A DNA stretch of 64,000 bases from Gloeobacter morelensis MG652769. GTDB lineage: Bacteria; Cyanobacteriota; Cyanobacteriia; Gloeobacterales; Gloeobacteraceae. The DNA lies in contig NZ_CP063845.1 of assembly GCF_021018745.1 (NCBI RefSeq), positions 62,001 through 126,000 on the forward strand, read 5' to 3'. The notes under the pieces are model-generated. The model was not told the DNA's origin, did no database searches, and saw nothing but the letters and a program-made list of their open reading frames with translations. Shown piece after piece: positions 35,754-44,139 of this stretch. Within the stretch, counting starts at the first letter, position 1. Every line of letters starts with the position of its first letter. Made by a program: the position numbers and the translations under genes.

Positions 35754-37805
35754 GTGCGTGGCATTGTCTTGGTGTCCCTGGCGGTCTGGCTATTGACATG
35801 GCCTGCCGGGGCAGAACATGCGCAGGATTTGCGCCCCCAGGCCGCCTCGGGGGCAAAGGCTCTATTGGCCCAGCAGGGGTTGGGAGCGCTCAGGCCGCTC
35901 GAAGGCTTCGCCGATACCCGGCTCAACCAACCGCTCTACGCCCCATTTCGCCGCGAAGGGACGCTCAAAGAAGCGAGCCGTCCCGCCTATGTGATCACCC
36001 GCCGGCAAATCGAGGCGCAGGGGGCACGCACGGTGCAGGAGGCACTCCGGTATCTGCCCGGGGTGCTCAGCGACGGCACCGCCGGCACGCAGCTGGGGGC
36101 GCTCAGCTCCCAGTTCATCCGCGGCTCCAACAGTTCCCAGGTGCTCGTACTGCTCGACGGCAGGCCGATCAACGACCTGGGCTTTTTCGGCGGCTACGAC
36201 CTGTCGGAACTGACCACCGATACAGTCGAGCGCGTCGAGGTGGTGCCCGGCGGCGGTTCGACCCTCTACGGCTCCGACGCAGTGGGCGGGGTGATCAACA
36301 TCGTCAGCCGCACTCCCGCCGAGCGGCCGAGCACGACCCTCAAAGCCGCCGTAGGCAGCTTCGGCCTCAACGAGCAAAGCTTGCAGACCAGTGGCCGCAG
36401 CGGGGTGGTCGGTTGGCGCGTCGACTACAACCGCCTCCAGGCGAACAACCGCTTTCCGTTCGAGATCCCCTCGGTAGGATTTACGGGAAGTCGTGAGAAT
36501 GCCGACGTTACCTACAACAATTTTGGAGCCCGGCTGGAGGTGGATCTGAGCGACCGGTCGGTGCTCAGTGCAAGCGTTCTTTCGCAAAACAAAGACCTGG
36601 GGGTACCGGGCGGGGTACCTATCCCGATACCGGGCAGCGTCGGCCAGTTCAACACCCTCACCACCGACGCCCGCCAGTTCACCAACAACTGGCTTGCGGA
36701 TCTGGGTCTGCGTGCCAAGCTCGGGCTGGGCGAAGATTCGCTTTTCACCGCGAGAGTGTTTGCCGATTTTCTCAACTACCGCTACGACGCACCGCTAAGC
36801 CAGGGTGCGCGCGATGAGATCCGCCGCCGCTCCTGGGGGGCACAGGTGCAACACACCTGGCGGGTGAGCCCTGAGCACAATCTGACTTACGGTCTGGATT
36901 ACCGTACCGTCTCAGCCTTCAACTCGACGTACCTGTATTCGCCGGCTGCCACCAACGTCAACTACGACGGCCAGGTGGGCCAGGGGGCGCTCTTTGCGCG
37001 CGACGAGATTGCCCTGGGAGAAGATCTCAAGCTCAACCTCGGGCTGCGCCAGGACGTGAGCGGCCTGGCCAAAGGCTCGTTCACTTCGCCAAGTGCCGGG
37101 GTGCGCTGGCAGGTGGGCGAAGATACGGCATTGCGGGCCAATTACGCCCGCAGCTTTCGCGCGCCGCTGCTGTCGGATCTCTACTTCAAGTTGCGCGGCT
37201 TTTTCACCGTCGACGGCAATCCGGACCTCAGACCCGAGCAGGGAGACAGCTACGACATCGGCATCGACCAGAAAATCGGCGAAGCCACCCTGGTGCGCCT
37301 CACCTATTTCGCCAATACCGTAGCCGACACGATCGCGTTTACCTTTACCGGTCCCGCCTCGGGCTCCTACACCAACCTCGGCCTGGTGCGCACCACCGGC
37401 ATCGAGGCGAGTGCCGAGGTGCAACTGGCCCCATCGTGGTACCTCTCGCTCAATTTCACAGGCACCGAACCGCGTATCCTCGCTGATGCCAACCCGGCCA
37501 ACGTCGGTAAGGAACTGAGCTTTCGCGGGGCCGACAGCTTCAACGCCTCGCTCGCCTACGAGTCGCCAGGGGGCTGGTTCGCGGGTCTATTTCTCCACAG
37601 CGTCGGCCGATTTTTTACCGACAACGCCAACAGCGAAGCCTTGGGCGGTTACACGACCACCGACTTGAAGCTGCGCTTGCCGATCACCGACAACTTGAAC
37701 TTCAATGCCCAAGTGAACAACCTGTTCAACCAGCAGTACCAGGTCTACCCGGGCTATCCGGGGGTGGGGATCAACTTGCGCACCGGCTTGAGCTGGACGA
37801 TTTGA
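35754..37805 (+). CDS. btuB: BtuB-like TonB-dependent cobalamin receptor
   Basis: GTG at 35754, with AAGGGG 7 nt upstream, starts a 683-aa protein with a signal peptide (residues 1-20). The plug has VLVLLDGRPINDLGFFGGYD and RVEVVPGGGSTLYGSDAVGG. The barrel ends in LRTGLSWTI with a hydrophobic terminal residue. The overall type matches BtuB/colicin-class receptors. The cobalamin riboswitch directly upstream supports B12 or a corrinoid as substrate. Two small genes of the same operon follow. Confidence 0.9.
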   Translation: MRGIVLVSLAVWLLTWPAGAEHAQDLRPQAASGAKALLAQQGLGALRPLEGFADTRLNQPLYAPFRREGTLKEASRPAYVITRRQIEAQGARTVQEALRYLPGVLSDGTAGTQLGALSSQFIRGSNSSQVLVLLDGRPINDLGFFGGYDLSELTTDTVERVEVVPGGGSTLYGSDAVGGVINIVSRTPAERPSTTLKAAVGSFGLNEQSLQTSGRSGVVGWRVDYNRLQANNRFPFEIPSVGFTGSRENADVTYNNFGARLEVDLSDRSVLSASVLSQNKDLGVPGGVPIPIPGSVGQFNTLTTDARQFTNNWLADLGLRAKLGLGEDSLFTARVFADFLNYRYDAPLSQGARDEIRRRSWGAQVQHTWRVSPEHNLTYGLDYRTVSAFNSTYLYSPAATNVNYDGQVGQGALFARDEIALGEDLKLNLGLRQDVSGLAKGSFTSPSAGVRWQVGEDTALRANYARSFRAPLLSDLYFKLRGFFTVDGNPDLRPEQGDSYDIGIDQKIGEATLVRLTYFANTVADTIAFTFTGPASGSYTNLGLVRTTGIEASAEVQLAPSWYLSLNFTGTEPRILADANPANVGKELSFRGADSFNASLAYESPGGWFAGLFLHSVGRFFTDNANSEALGGYTTTDLKLRLPITDNLNFNAQVNNLFNQQYQVYPGYPGVGINLRTGLSWTI

Positions 37806-37814
37806 GGAGCAACG

Positions 37815-38720
37815 ATGAGCACCACATTTGAACGCCGGGTCCAACCGTTGGGACGCACGACCTACGAAAGCCAGCCTTCCGGCTGGACGCACGAGTACGA
37901 AGATTTCGACAGCCGCCTCGATGTGGTCGGGCCGCTGCTGTACACACTCTTTAAGGAGCGCTGGCGGGAAGTGCAACTGGGCTACGTCGTCGAAGGGGGC
38001 GTCTTCGAGCTGGAAATGCCCGCACCGCCCAAGTTGTGCGTCCTTTACGACGGCTATCTGACGGTGGTGAGCGAGTCGTGGCACGTCCATCTGTGCGTGG
38101 CATCCTGCCGCGGCGGACCGGAGCGCAAGACCCCACCCGAGCTGACCGAGCGGCGGCAACTGAGCCGGGCGGCCTTCTACCGCTTTCTTGATCCCGGGGG
38201 CGAACCAAAAGGTTGGGGCATCCAGTTCTGGAATGGCTGGGGCGAAAAACTGATGAGTATCTTTTTGCCCAACCCCTACCTGGGCGAGGACGATGACCTG
38301 CTGCCGGAGGGCAAGGCCCGCTTCGAAAAACTCGGTCTCTACGACGAATTGCGGGCTATCTATGTGCTGGGCACCCGCCCGATCCCCTTTGAAGACAATC
38401 CTCTGAAGCGCCCCTATCTGGCGGTGTGCACCTCCAGCCGCTGCAACCCCTCGCGGCGCTGGCAGCCGGTGGCCGAGGCGCTGCGCACGGCGCTGGCCGA
38501 GGCCGGTTTGTCCATCAAGGTGATCGAAGCGCCCTGTCTGCAGGTGTGCAAACTCGGCCCGATCGTCTACCACTCCGGCGATGACACCTGGTATACCCGC
38601 GTCACCCCGGCGGCGGCTGGACGCATCGTCGAAGCACACTGCGGTCGGGGACAAGCGCTCGCCGAGCACCGCTATCCCTGCGTCCAAAACGTTGATCACC
38701 ACCCTAAGGAACAACTATGA
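37815..38720 (+). CDS. two-domain protein: conserved N-terminal domain plus [2Fe-2S] thioredoxin-fold ferredoxin
   Basis: The protein has 301 aa, ATG with AGGAG upstream. Residues 1-190 form a conserved domain I cannot name with certainty (PLLYTLFKERWREVQLGY, FWNGWGEKLMSIFLPN). Residues about 200-285 are a thioredoxin-like [2Fe-2S] ferredoxin, with ligands in CTSSRCNPS and CLQVCKLGP. It is 9 nt downstream of the B12-regulated receptor and overlaps the next gene, so it should be repressed with them by cobalamin. An electron-transfer or corrinoid-processing role is inference from this location. Confidence 0.75.
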   Translation: MSTTFERRVQPLGRTTYESQPSGWTHEYEDFDSRLDVVGPLLYTLFKERWREVQLGYVVEGGVFELEMPAPPKLCVLYDGYLTVVSESWHVHLCVASCRGGPERKTPPELTERRQLSRAAFYRFLDPGGEPKGWGIQFWNGWGEKLMSIFLPNPYLGEDDDLLPEGKARFEKLGLYDELRAIYVLGTRPIPFEDNPLKRPYLAVCTSSRCNPSRRWQPVAEALRTALAEAGLSIKVIEAPCLQVCKLGPIVYHSGDDTWYTRVTPAAAGRIVEAHCGRGQALAEHRYPCVQNVDHHPKEQL

Positions 38721-39271
38721 CTCTCACACCTCCAAAACCGGCCGCGCCGAGTGCAAATCGTCCGCTCGCCAAACCGACCTGGCTATGGCCGACGCTGCTG
38801 TTGGTCCTCGGCTGCGGCAGCAGCCTTTTGTACACCTGTACCGTGCCGCTGGTGGGTCTCGGTGTCACAGCCGGGCTGACGCTGCCGCGCTCCCTGGCGC
38901 TGCGGGTGGTGGGTACCATCTGGCTGGCCAACCAGGTGTTGGGCTACACACTGCACAACTACCCGCGCACAGCGGATTCATTCCTCTGGGGTTTAATCCT
39001 GGGGCTGGGTGCTGCTGCCGTAACGCTGGCGGCCACCGGGACAGCCCGGCATCGTGGACCACTGTCGCGGCGGTGGGCCCTTACCGCCGCCTGGGTAACG
39101 GTGGCAGGTTTTTGTATCTATGAAGGGATCATCTTGCTTGCGAGCCTGGCGCTCGGCGGGCTGGAAAGCTTCACCCCCGCGATCGTAGGCGGCCTCTTCC
39201 TCACCAATACCCTGTGGGCAGGGGGGCTGCTGGGGCTGCACGCGCTACTCGCCTCAAAACTGCAGCGATAG
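38717..39271 (+). CDS. five-helix membrane protein of the B12-regulated operon
   Basis: The protein has 184 aa. Five hydrophobic segments (about 23-45, 48-70, 87-106, 120-142 and 150-176) mark an integral inner-membrane protein. The first segments carry CGSSLLYTCT and LGYTLHNYPRT, so polar and histidine residues face the membrane. The ATG overlaps the previous stop (ATGA). A vitamin or cobalt transport helper is suggested by the riboswitch operon; I see no transporter signature. The 3' end overlaps the convergent receptor gene by 18 nt. Confidence 0.75.
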   Translation: MTLTPPKPAAPSANRPLAKPTWLWPTLLLVLGCGSSLLYTCTVPLVGLGVTAGLTLPRSLALRVVGTIWLANQVLGYTLHNYPRTADSFLWGLILGLGAAAVTLAATGTARHRGPLSRRWALTAAWVTVAGFCIYEGIILLASLALGGLESFTPAIVGGLFLTNTLWAGGLLGLHALLASKLQR

Positions 39272-41413
39272 CGTGCCCAGGACCGTCAGCGGCGGGTTTG
39301 GGTAGAGGCCCAGCCCCTCGGTGGTGTAATCTCTGACGCTGGTGAGGTTTTTGAAGTTGACCGCAAGCCGGTAGTTGCCAAAGGCGTAATAGATCGCCGC
39401 ATCCGCCCGCAGCACGGCGGGCAGCTCGAAGGTATTGGGCAACGACGCCTCCTTTTGGCCTGCGTAGTAGAGCCCCAGACCTAGACCCAACCCCGCCAGG
39501 CTCGACTCGCGCGCGAAGAAGTACGTCGTCCACAATGTCGCCCGGTTGAGCGGCGTGTTGAACAGCCGGTCGCCCACCGGGACGATGTCGTCGCGGCTGA
39601 CGTAGGCGTCGGTCAGAGCGTAGGTGGCAATCACATTCCAGCCGGGCAAGATCCGGCCGGTGATGTCCAGTTCGATACCGCGGCTTTTTTGCTCGCCGGT
39701 CTGCACGCCGAACAGGGGATTTTCCAGGTCGGCGCGCACCACATTCTGGCGGGTGATGTCGAAGAACGCCAGGTTGGCCGAGAGTTGGCCGGGGATGAGA
39801 TCTTGCTTGACGCCGAATTCGAACTGACGGCCCGTGGTAGGCCGCAACTGCGTGTTCCCGCGGGTGCGGGTGTTGAACTGAGGCACAAAAGCGGTCGAAT
39901 AGCTGAAGTACAACGAGGTCGTATCGCCCGGCTGCCAGACGAGCCCTGCGCGCGGCGAGAAGTTGTTCAAATATTGCTGGTTTTCGAGCAGGCTGCTCAG
40001 CCGGTCACGGATAAGTGAATAGACGTAGTCGTAGCGCACGCCCGCGAGCAGCTTCAGATTTGGGGTGAGCTCGACAAAGTCCTGCAGGTAGACCCCGATA
40101 TTGTCGGAGCCGGTCTCGGAGAGAGCAAACGGGACAAATGCGGTCGGCAAATCGCCGTAGACCGGGTTGTAGATGTCGATCTCGTCGAACGCCGTGGCGG
40201 CAAACACGTCGGAGCGGTAGCGGTAGCGGGACAGTTCGACACCAAACAGTACATTGTGCTGGATCGAGCCGGTGTCGAACTTGCCAAAAATCTCGTTTTG
40301 CAAGGCATAATTTTCGTTGCCTTCGTTATCCAGTAGCGGCAGGCGGGGCAACGTGCGCCTATCCGGCAGCAGAAAAAACGGAAAGGTCTGGCGGTTGTCG
40401 TATTTGAGCAGGGTCATATTGAAGCCCTGCCGAAACTTCCACCCCTCAGCGAAGCGGTGTTCGAGCACGGCGGTAAGCGCATTGGAATCGGTCTTGCCCT
40501 GATCGAAGGCCGGCTCGCCCAAAAATCGGTTGGGGGGCAAATCCAAAAACTCGACTTCAAGCGGGAAAGCCTGCTGGAATCGGTTGTTGAAACGCTGGTA
40601 CTCGTACGCTAGGTTCAAATCCGTGCGCTCGTCGATCTTCCAGGCGAGGGCCGGGGCGACAAAGACGCTCTCACTGCGGCCAAAGTCTTTGAACCCGGCG
40701 TCGTTCTCGTAGGCGGCATTGAGGCGGTACGACAGCGAAGCGTTGGCCGTGAGCGGTCCGCCGATATCCAGGGTCCCCCGGTAGAAGCTGTAGCTGCCGA
40801 AGACCAGTTCCGCCCCGGTGCGCGCAATCGGCACCGGCTTTTTGGTGACAACGTTGATGAGCCCCGTGCCGGCGCCGAAGCTGCCGCTGGAGCCATAGAG
40901 CACCGCCGCCGGTCCTTTGAGAAATTCGACGCGCTCGATATTGGCCATCTCCTGTGGGCTAATCAGCCCAAAGTCGCGAAAGCCGTTGCGCAGGTGCTCC
41001 CCGAACAGGTTGAAACCCCGCACTTGAAAGCTCGGCGTCGAGACGCCCCCGAAACCGGTGAATTGCTGCACCCCCGCGACGTTGTCAGCCAGTTCGTTGA
41101 TGCGCAGCACCTGCCGGTCTTCGATCACCTGGCGGGGGATGACCTGGATCGACTGGGGAATGTCCCGCAGGGGCAGATCGAGCTTGGTGGCCGTGCCGGC
41201 GTCTTCGACCCGGTAGCTGCGCTCGCCTCTGACAAACACCGGATCGAGGTCGGTGGGCGCGGTCGGGTCGGCCGACGGTGCGGTGGGCCTCAGCACCGGT
41301 CCCAGTTGAGCGGCACGCGGCTCGGCAGCGGGCTGGGCGTGGGCAACCCAATCGAGACAGGCGACGGTGGCCAGCGCCAGCGCCAGATTTGCGGCGAGCA
41401 ATCTCGGTTGCAT
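39254..41413 (-). CDS. TonB-dependent siderophore receptor
   Basis: The protein has 719 aa with a signal peptide ending near AHAQ. The plug begins LPLRDIPQSIQVIPRQVIED, the signature of the siderophore-receptor family. It continues with QVRGFNLFGEHLRNGF and RVEFLKGPAAVLYGSSGSF. The barrel ends in LGTLSLQF with the classic C-terminal Phe. It imports a ferric siderophore across the outer membrane. The gene is 24 nt downstream of a DJ-1/PfpI gene in the same direction. The ligand cannot be deduced. Confidence 0.92.
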   Translation of the reverse strand: MQPRLLAANLALALATVACLDWVAHAQPAAEPRAAQLGPVLRPTAPSADPTAPTDLDPVFVRGERSYRVEDAGTATKLDLPLRDIPQSIQVIPRQVIEDRQVLRINELADNVAGVQQFTGFGGVSTPSFQVRGFNLFGEHLRNGFRDFGLISPQEMANIERVEFLKGPAAVLYGSSGSFGAGTGLINVVTKKPVPIARTGAELVFGSYSFYRGTLDIGGPLTANASLSYRLNAAYENDAGFKDFGRSESVFVAPALAWKIDERTDLNLAYEYQRFNNRFQQAFPLEVEFLDLPPNRFLGEPAFDQGKTDSNALTAVLEHRFAEGWKFRQGFNMTLLKYDNRQTFPFFLLPDRRTLPRLPLLDNEGNENYALQNEIFGKFDTGSIQHNVLFGVELSRYRYRSDVFAATAFDEIDIYNPVYGDLPTAFVPFALSETGSDNIGVYLQDFVELTPNLKLLAGVRYDYVYSLIRDRLSSLLENQQYLNNFSPRAGLVWQPGDTTSLYFSYSTAFVPQFNTRTRGNTQLRPTTGRQFEFGVKQDLIPGQLSANLAFFDITRQNVVRADLENPLFGVQTGEQKSRGIELDITGRILPGWNVIATYALTDAYVSRDDIVPVGDRLFNTPLNRATLWTTYFFARESSLAGLGLGLGLYYAGQKEASLPNTFELPAVLRADAAIYYAFGNYRLAVNFKNLTSVRDYTTEGLGLYPNPPLTVLGTLSLQF

Positions 41414-41437
41414 CGTGCGGCGTTCTCTGCAAAGGAA

Positions 41438-42289
41438 CTATTTGACCGTTTCTCTGGCCAGGCGAATTTGCGCCCGCTGCGCGGCGGCTCTGGCCTGGGT
41501 CGTGTAGGAGGCGTAGAAGTCGCGGACGAATCGGGTCACCTGCTCGCCCGCTTTGCGTGGTGACCCGGCAGCAAAGGGCGGTTCGGGATCGTACTCGTAG
41601 GCCAACTGGAGCGCCTTTGCGTACTCCTCCCCCCGCAGCTTCGCAGCAAGGCGCAGGCCAAAATCGATCCCGGCTGTGACCCCACCGGCGGTGATCCGGT
41701 TACGATCCTCCACCACCCGCGCTTCCACCGGTCGCGCACCCATTTCCGCGAGCACATCGCGCACCACCCAGTGCGAAGTTGCCCGGTAGCCCTTGAGCAA
41801 ACCGGCAGCCCCCAATAACAGCGATCCGGTACACACGCTGGTCACCCAGCGGGCGCGTTCGCCCTTGCGCGCCAAAAAGTCGGTGACGCGCGCGTCGTCC
41901 ATCAATTCCACCGTCGGCAGTGATCCACCGGGGGCAAAGAGAATATCGAGGTCGTCCGGGCATTCTTCGAAAGTGGCGGTCGACTGGATAGTGACGCCAG
42001 TGTCGCTCTCGACGGCGCTCTTCGTTTTCCAGACCAGCTGGATGTCAGTATGCATCATGCCGGTGAAAATCGTGTGGGGGCCGACCAGGTCGAGCAACGT
42101 GAAGCCCGGATAGACGAGCATGGCGATCCGCGTCGGTTGCTTGCCCGGCTCGGGCATGACGGGAGATGCCGCCTCGCCCGCGGTGGCGCCAAGAGCGCCC
42201 AGGGCAGCCGCCCCGAGCAGGGCTCGGCGCGTGAGCGAGCACTCCCGCCCAGCACCCCCCGAAGATTGATCTAAAAGTCGGCTCATCAT
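41438..42289 (-). CDS. DJ-1/PfpI family protein with Tat-type signal
   Basis: The protein has 283 aa. LTRRALLGAAALGALGATAG is a twin-arginine-like signal, so the domain is probably exported. The class I glutamine-amidotransferase-like fold has a nucleophile-elbow Cys in VCTGSLLLGAAGLL, plus GFTLLDLVGPHTIF and TAGGVTAGIDFGLRL. It is closest to isonitrile-hydratase/ThiJ-like members. ATG codons at 42289 and 42286 are both possible. It heads an operon with a siderophore receptor; hydrolysis or processing of an imported chelator is a possible but unproven role. Confidence 0.87.
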   Translation of the reverse strand: MMSRLLDQSSGGAGRECSLTRRALLGAAALGALGATAGEAASPVMPEPGKQPTRIAMLVYPGFTLLDLVGPHTIFTGMMHTDIQLVWKTKSAVESDTGVTIQSTATFEECPDDLDILFAPGGSLPTVELMDDARVTDFLARKGERARWVTSVCTGSLLLGAAGLLKGYRATSHWVVRDVLAEMGARPVEARVVEDRNRITAGGVTAGIDFGLRLAAKLRGEEYAKALQLAYEYDPEPPFAAGSPRKAGEQVTRFVRDFYASYTTQARAAAQRAQIRLARETVK

Positions 42290-42312
42290 TTGTACCGCAA
42301 AAGCCAGCAGCT

Positions 42313-42342
42313 ACTGTCGCGGATGGCGAGCAGTGCTGTCAA
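42313..42342 (-). promoter_or_regulatory. candidate promoter of the DJ-1/siderophore receptor operon
   Basis: On the minus strand TTGACA (42342-42337) is followed after 18 nt by GACAGT (42318-42313), about 25 nt before the ATG. The -35 is perfect and the -10 weak. Confidence 0.35.
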
Positions 42343-42438
42343 AAGACAGGCAGTCAAAGTGCTGGAGTATTGCCAAAAAAACGGGCTTTCAGAAAGGAAA
42401 GGTTCCAGGGCACGCCGGGCCTCTAGGCGAAGGCAAGC

Positions 42439-42454
42439 CAAATGATAATATTTG
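42439..42454. promoter_or_regulatory. Fur-box-like inverted repeat
   Basis: CAAAT-GATAAT-ATTTG is a 16-bp imperfect palindrome containing the GATAAT hexamer of Fur boxes. It lies in the divergent region upstream of an iron-receptor operon. It is about 100 nt upstream of the candidate promoter, which is far for a simple repressor site. Confidence 0.25.
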
Positions 42455-42547
42455 CAAAAACAATAGCCGCAGTGCAGCAGAGGAAACGTTTTTTTCAAGT
42501 GGCGCTATTATTCTGTTGACATCATTCTTAACAGTGTGCTGTGAAAG

Positions 42548-42562
42548 CTTCTTCCGAAGAAG
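42548..42562. promoter_or_regulatory. palindrome covering the ribosome binding site of the broken methyltransferase gene
   Basis: CTTCTTC-C-GAAGAAG is a perfect 7-bp inverted repeat with a one-base centre. It ends 4 nt before the ATG at 42567, and its right arm is the GAAGAAG ribosome binding site. A loop of one base cannot form as RNA without opening the inner pairs, so a protein operator is as likely as an RNA hairpin. Confidence 0.3.
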
Positions 42563-42566
42563 ACCT

Positions 42567-43404
42567 ATGCCGTCTACAAAAGTGCAACTTGGAGCGGCCC
42601 AGGAAACGCTGCTGATTCCCCTCTGGGCGCGGGCGGCGCAGAATAACCAGCCCGATCCGATTCTTCGCGATCCCAAATCCGCCAAGATTCTTGAACAGCT
42701 TGATTACGACTTCGGCAAACTCGCCAAGGCCAAGGGTACCCAGATGGGCTGCTGCGTACGGGAGTGGCTCTTTGATTCGGTGGGTGAGCGCCTTTCTGGC
42801 CGGTCACCCGGACGGGATCGTCGTCGAAATCGGCTGTGGGCTCAACACGCGCTTCGAGCGGGTGGACAACGGCCGGGTCATCTGGTTCGACCTCGATTTG
42901 CCCGACGCGATGGCGCTGCGCGAGCGCTTTTTTGAACCGACCGACCGCCGCCGGTTCATCGCTGCCTCCGCCCTGGATCCCGCTTGGGTGGAAATTGTCA
43001 ATAGCGCGGGGCCAAGGCCCGTGCTCTTCGTGACCGAGGCGGTGCTGATTCATCTGAACGAGGTGCAGGTGCGCCAATTTTTCGCACTGGTGGCCGATCA
43101 CTTTGCTGGAGCTTTGCTCGTCTTCGACTCGATGGCGCCCTCGGCAGCCAAAAACCAGCACCGCCACGAGGTGATGCGCTACTACAAAGCCCGCTTTCAG
43201 TGGGGTATCCGCGACATCCGCTCCATTATGGCGCTGTTGCGCCGGCAGATCGCAGCGGTTGCCAGCCTCGGGGACTACGCGAGCGAGTACCATCTCAAAA
43301 AAGTGCTGCTGGAGACGGAGGAGCGGGCCTTTCACCTGGCACACTACCTGGCCGACGACAGCCTGGTGCTGGACCTGAAGCTGTCGGCCGCGCACGCCGG
43401 GTAA
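42567..43404 (+). pseudogene. frameshifted LCMT-type methyltransferase with a Dps-derived 3' end
   Basis: From the ATG at 42567 one frame encodes an LCMT-family start ([28 protein letters not shown]). Near 42778-42783 similarity jumps to the next frame, which continues [25 protein letters not shown] and [11 protein letters not shown] to the end. One extra base, or two missing, explains this. The last roughly 60 residues (LLRRQIAAV to [10 protein letters not shown]) are not methyltransferase. They match the C-terminus of the Dps protein encoded at 46124-46693, which shares [14 protein letters not shown]. The gene therefore looks like a decayed chimera. A sequencing error or recoding could still explain the shift. 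Confidence 0.75.
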
Positions 43405-43524
43405 ATCATCCCTCGCCGAATGTCCTCAACTTCGATCGCTTGCCTTCTCCTGGGCATTGCCTGCTTCTTCGCATCTGAGATTCCTGGTGACTGCCAATCA
43501 AGATGCAGCAGGCCAGCACAATAA

Positions 43525-43553
43525 TTGACAATCACTTTCAACAAAGCTAAGCT
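43525..43553 (+). promoter_or_regulatory. candidate promoter, TTGACA-N17-TAAGCT
   Basis: A perfect -35 (43525-43530), a 17-nt spacer and TAAGCT (43548-43553) would start transcription near 43560, about 25 nt upstream of a strong terminator hairpin. Confidence 0.45.
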
Positions 43554-43583
43554 TTTGCCGCGTCTATAAAAGGCCATGAGTAG

Positions 43584-43619
43584 GCGATGGGCAAAGGGAT
43601 TTGGCCCATCGCTTTTCTT
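43584..43619 (+). terminator. strong hairpin terminator or attenuator
   Basis: GCGATGGGC (43584-43592) and GCCCATCGC (43604-43612) pair perfectly over 9 bp with an 11-nt loop and are followed by TTTTCTT. Because a promoter lies just upstream and a ribosome binding site 16 nt downstream, it may act as a leader attenuator or end a small RNA of about 60 nt. It could also simply end the methyltransferase-remnant transcript. Confidence 0.75.
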
Positions 43620-43649
43620 ACAGGTGTGGACAAGCGGAGGTCTGCAGCG

Positions 43650-44024
43650 ATGGAAAGCGTCGATGACAATGTTTTGTGCAGGGCTCTTTCGGCATTGAGC
43701 GGTTTGGGCCTGATCGGATTAGCAGCACTGGGCTTGGCCAATGCCATCGATCTCCCCGACCGGCCGGCAGCGTTCGCGTCGCCCATCGGCCGCCCGGTGA
43801 TCCGCTATCCGCTGCTACCAACCGGGAACGCTCTACACCCTCAACTATTTGCGATGTCTCAATCCACCGGCGGCGGATTGGATGCGCCGACGGCGGCGGT
43901 TGTCCGTGCGCACTTGCACAACCCGGCACGGCAGTTGATCCAAGACTCACAGAGCAGGTGCCCGGGCCGCTTGCGATTGCGCCGGCCCAATAACTCTGTT
44001 GACACATATTCGCAAGTAATTTAA
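43650..44024 (+). CDS. possible small membrane-anchored or secreted protein
   Basis: An ATG at 43650 with GGAGG 9 nt upstream opens 124 codons. Residues 10-32 (LCRALSALSGLGLIGLAALG) are hydrophobic, as in a signal anchor. The remainder is Pro/Arg-rich without a recognised domain. It begins just after the hairpin at 43584-43619. The opposite strand is also open over most of the region, so coding is uncertain. The 115 nt from its stop to the next gene hold nothing further that I can name. Confidence 0.35.
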   Translation: MESVDDNVLCRALSALSGLGLIGLAALGLANAIDLPDRPAAFASPIGRPVIRYPLLPTGNALHPQLFAMSQSTGGGLDAPTAAVVRAHLHNPARQLIQDSQSRCPGRLRLRRPNNSVDTYSQVI

Positions 44025-44139
44025 TCTGCGATCGCGGGCTCAAGGTCCGCCGTCTTCGGGCGATCGGCAGAGTGGGTGGATGCCTTTGGGGCAATTCTGC
44101 GCCGGTCGTTTTTCGAGCAATTTAGCCTGGAGGAGAATC

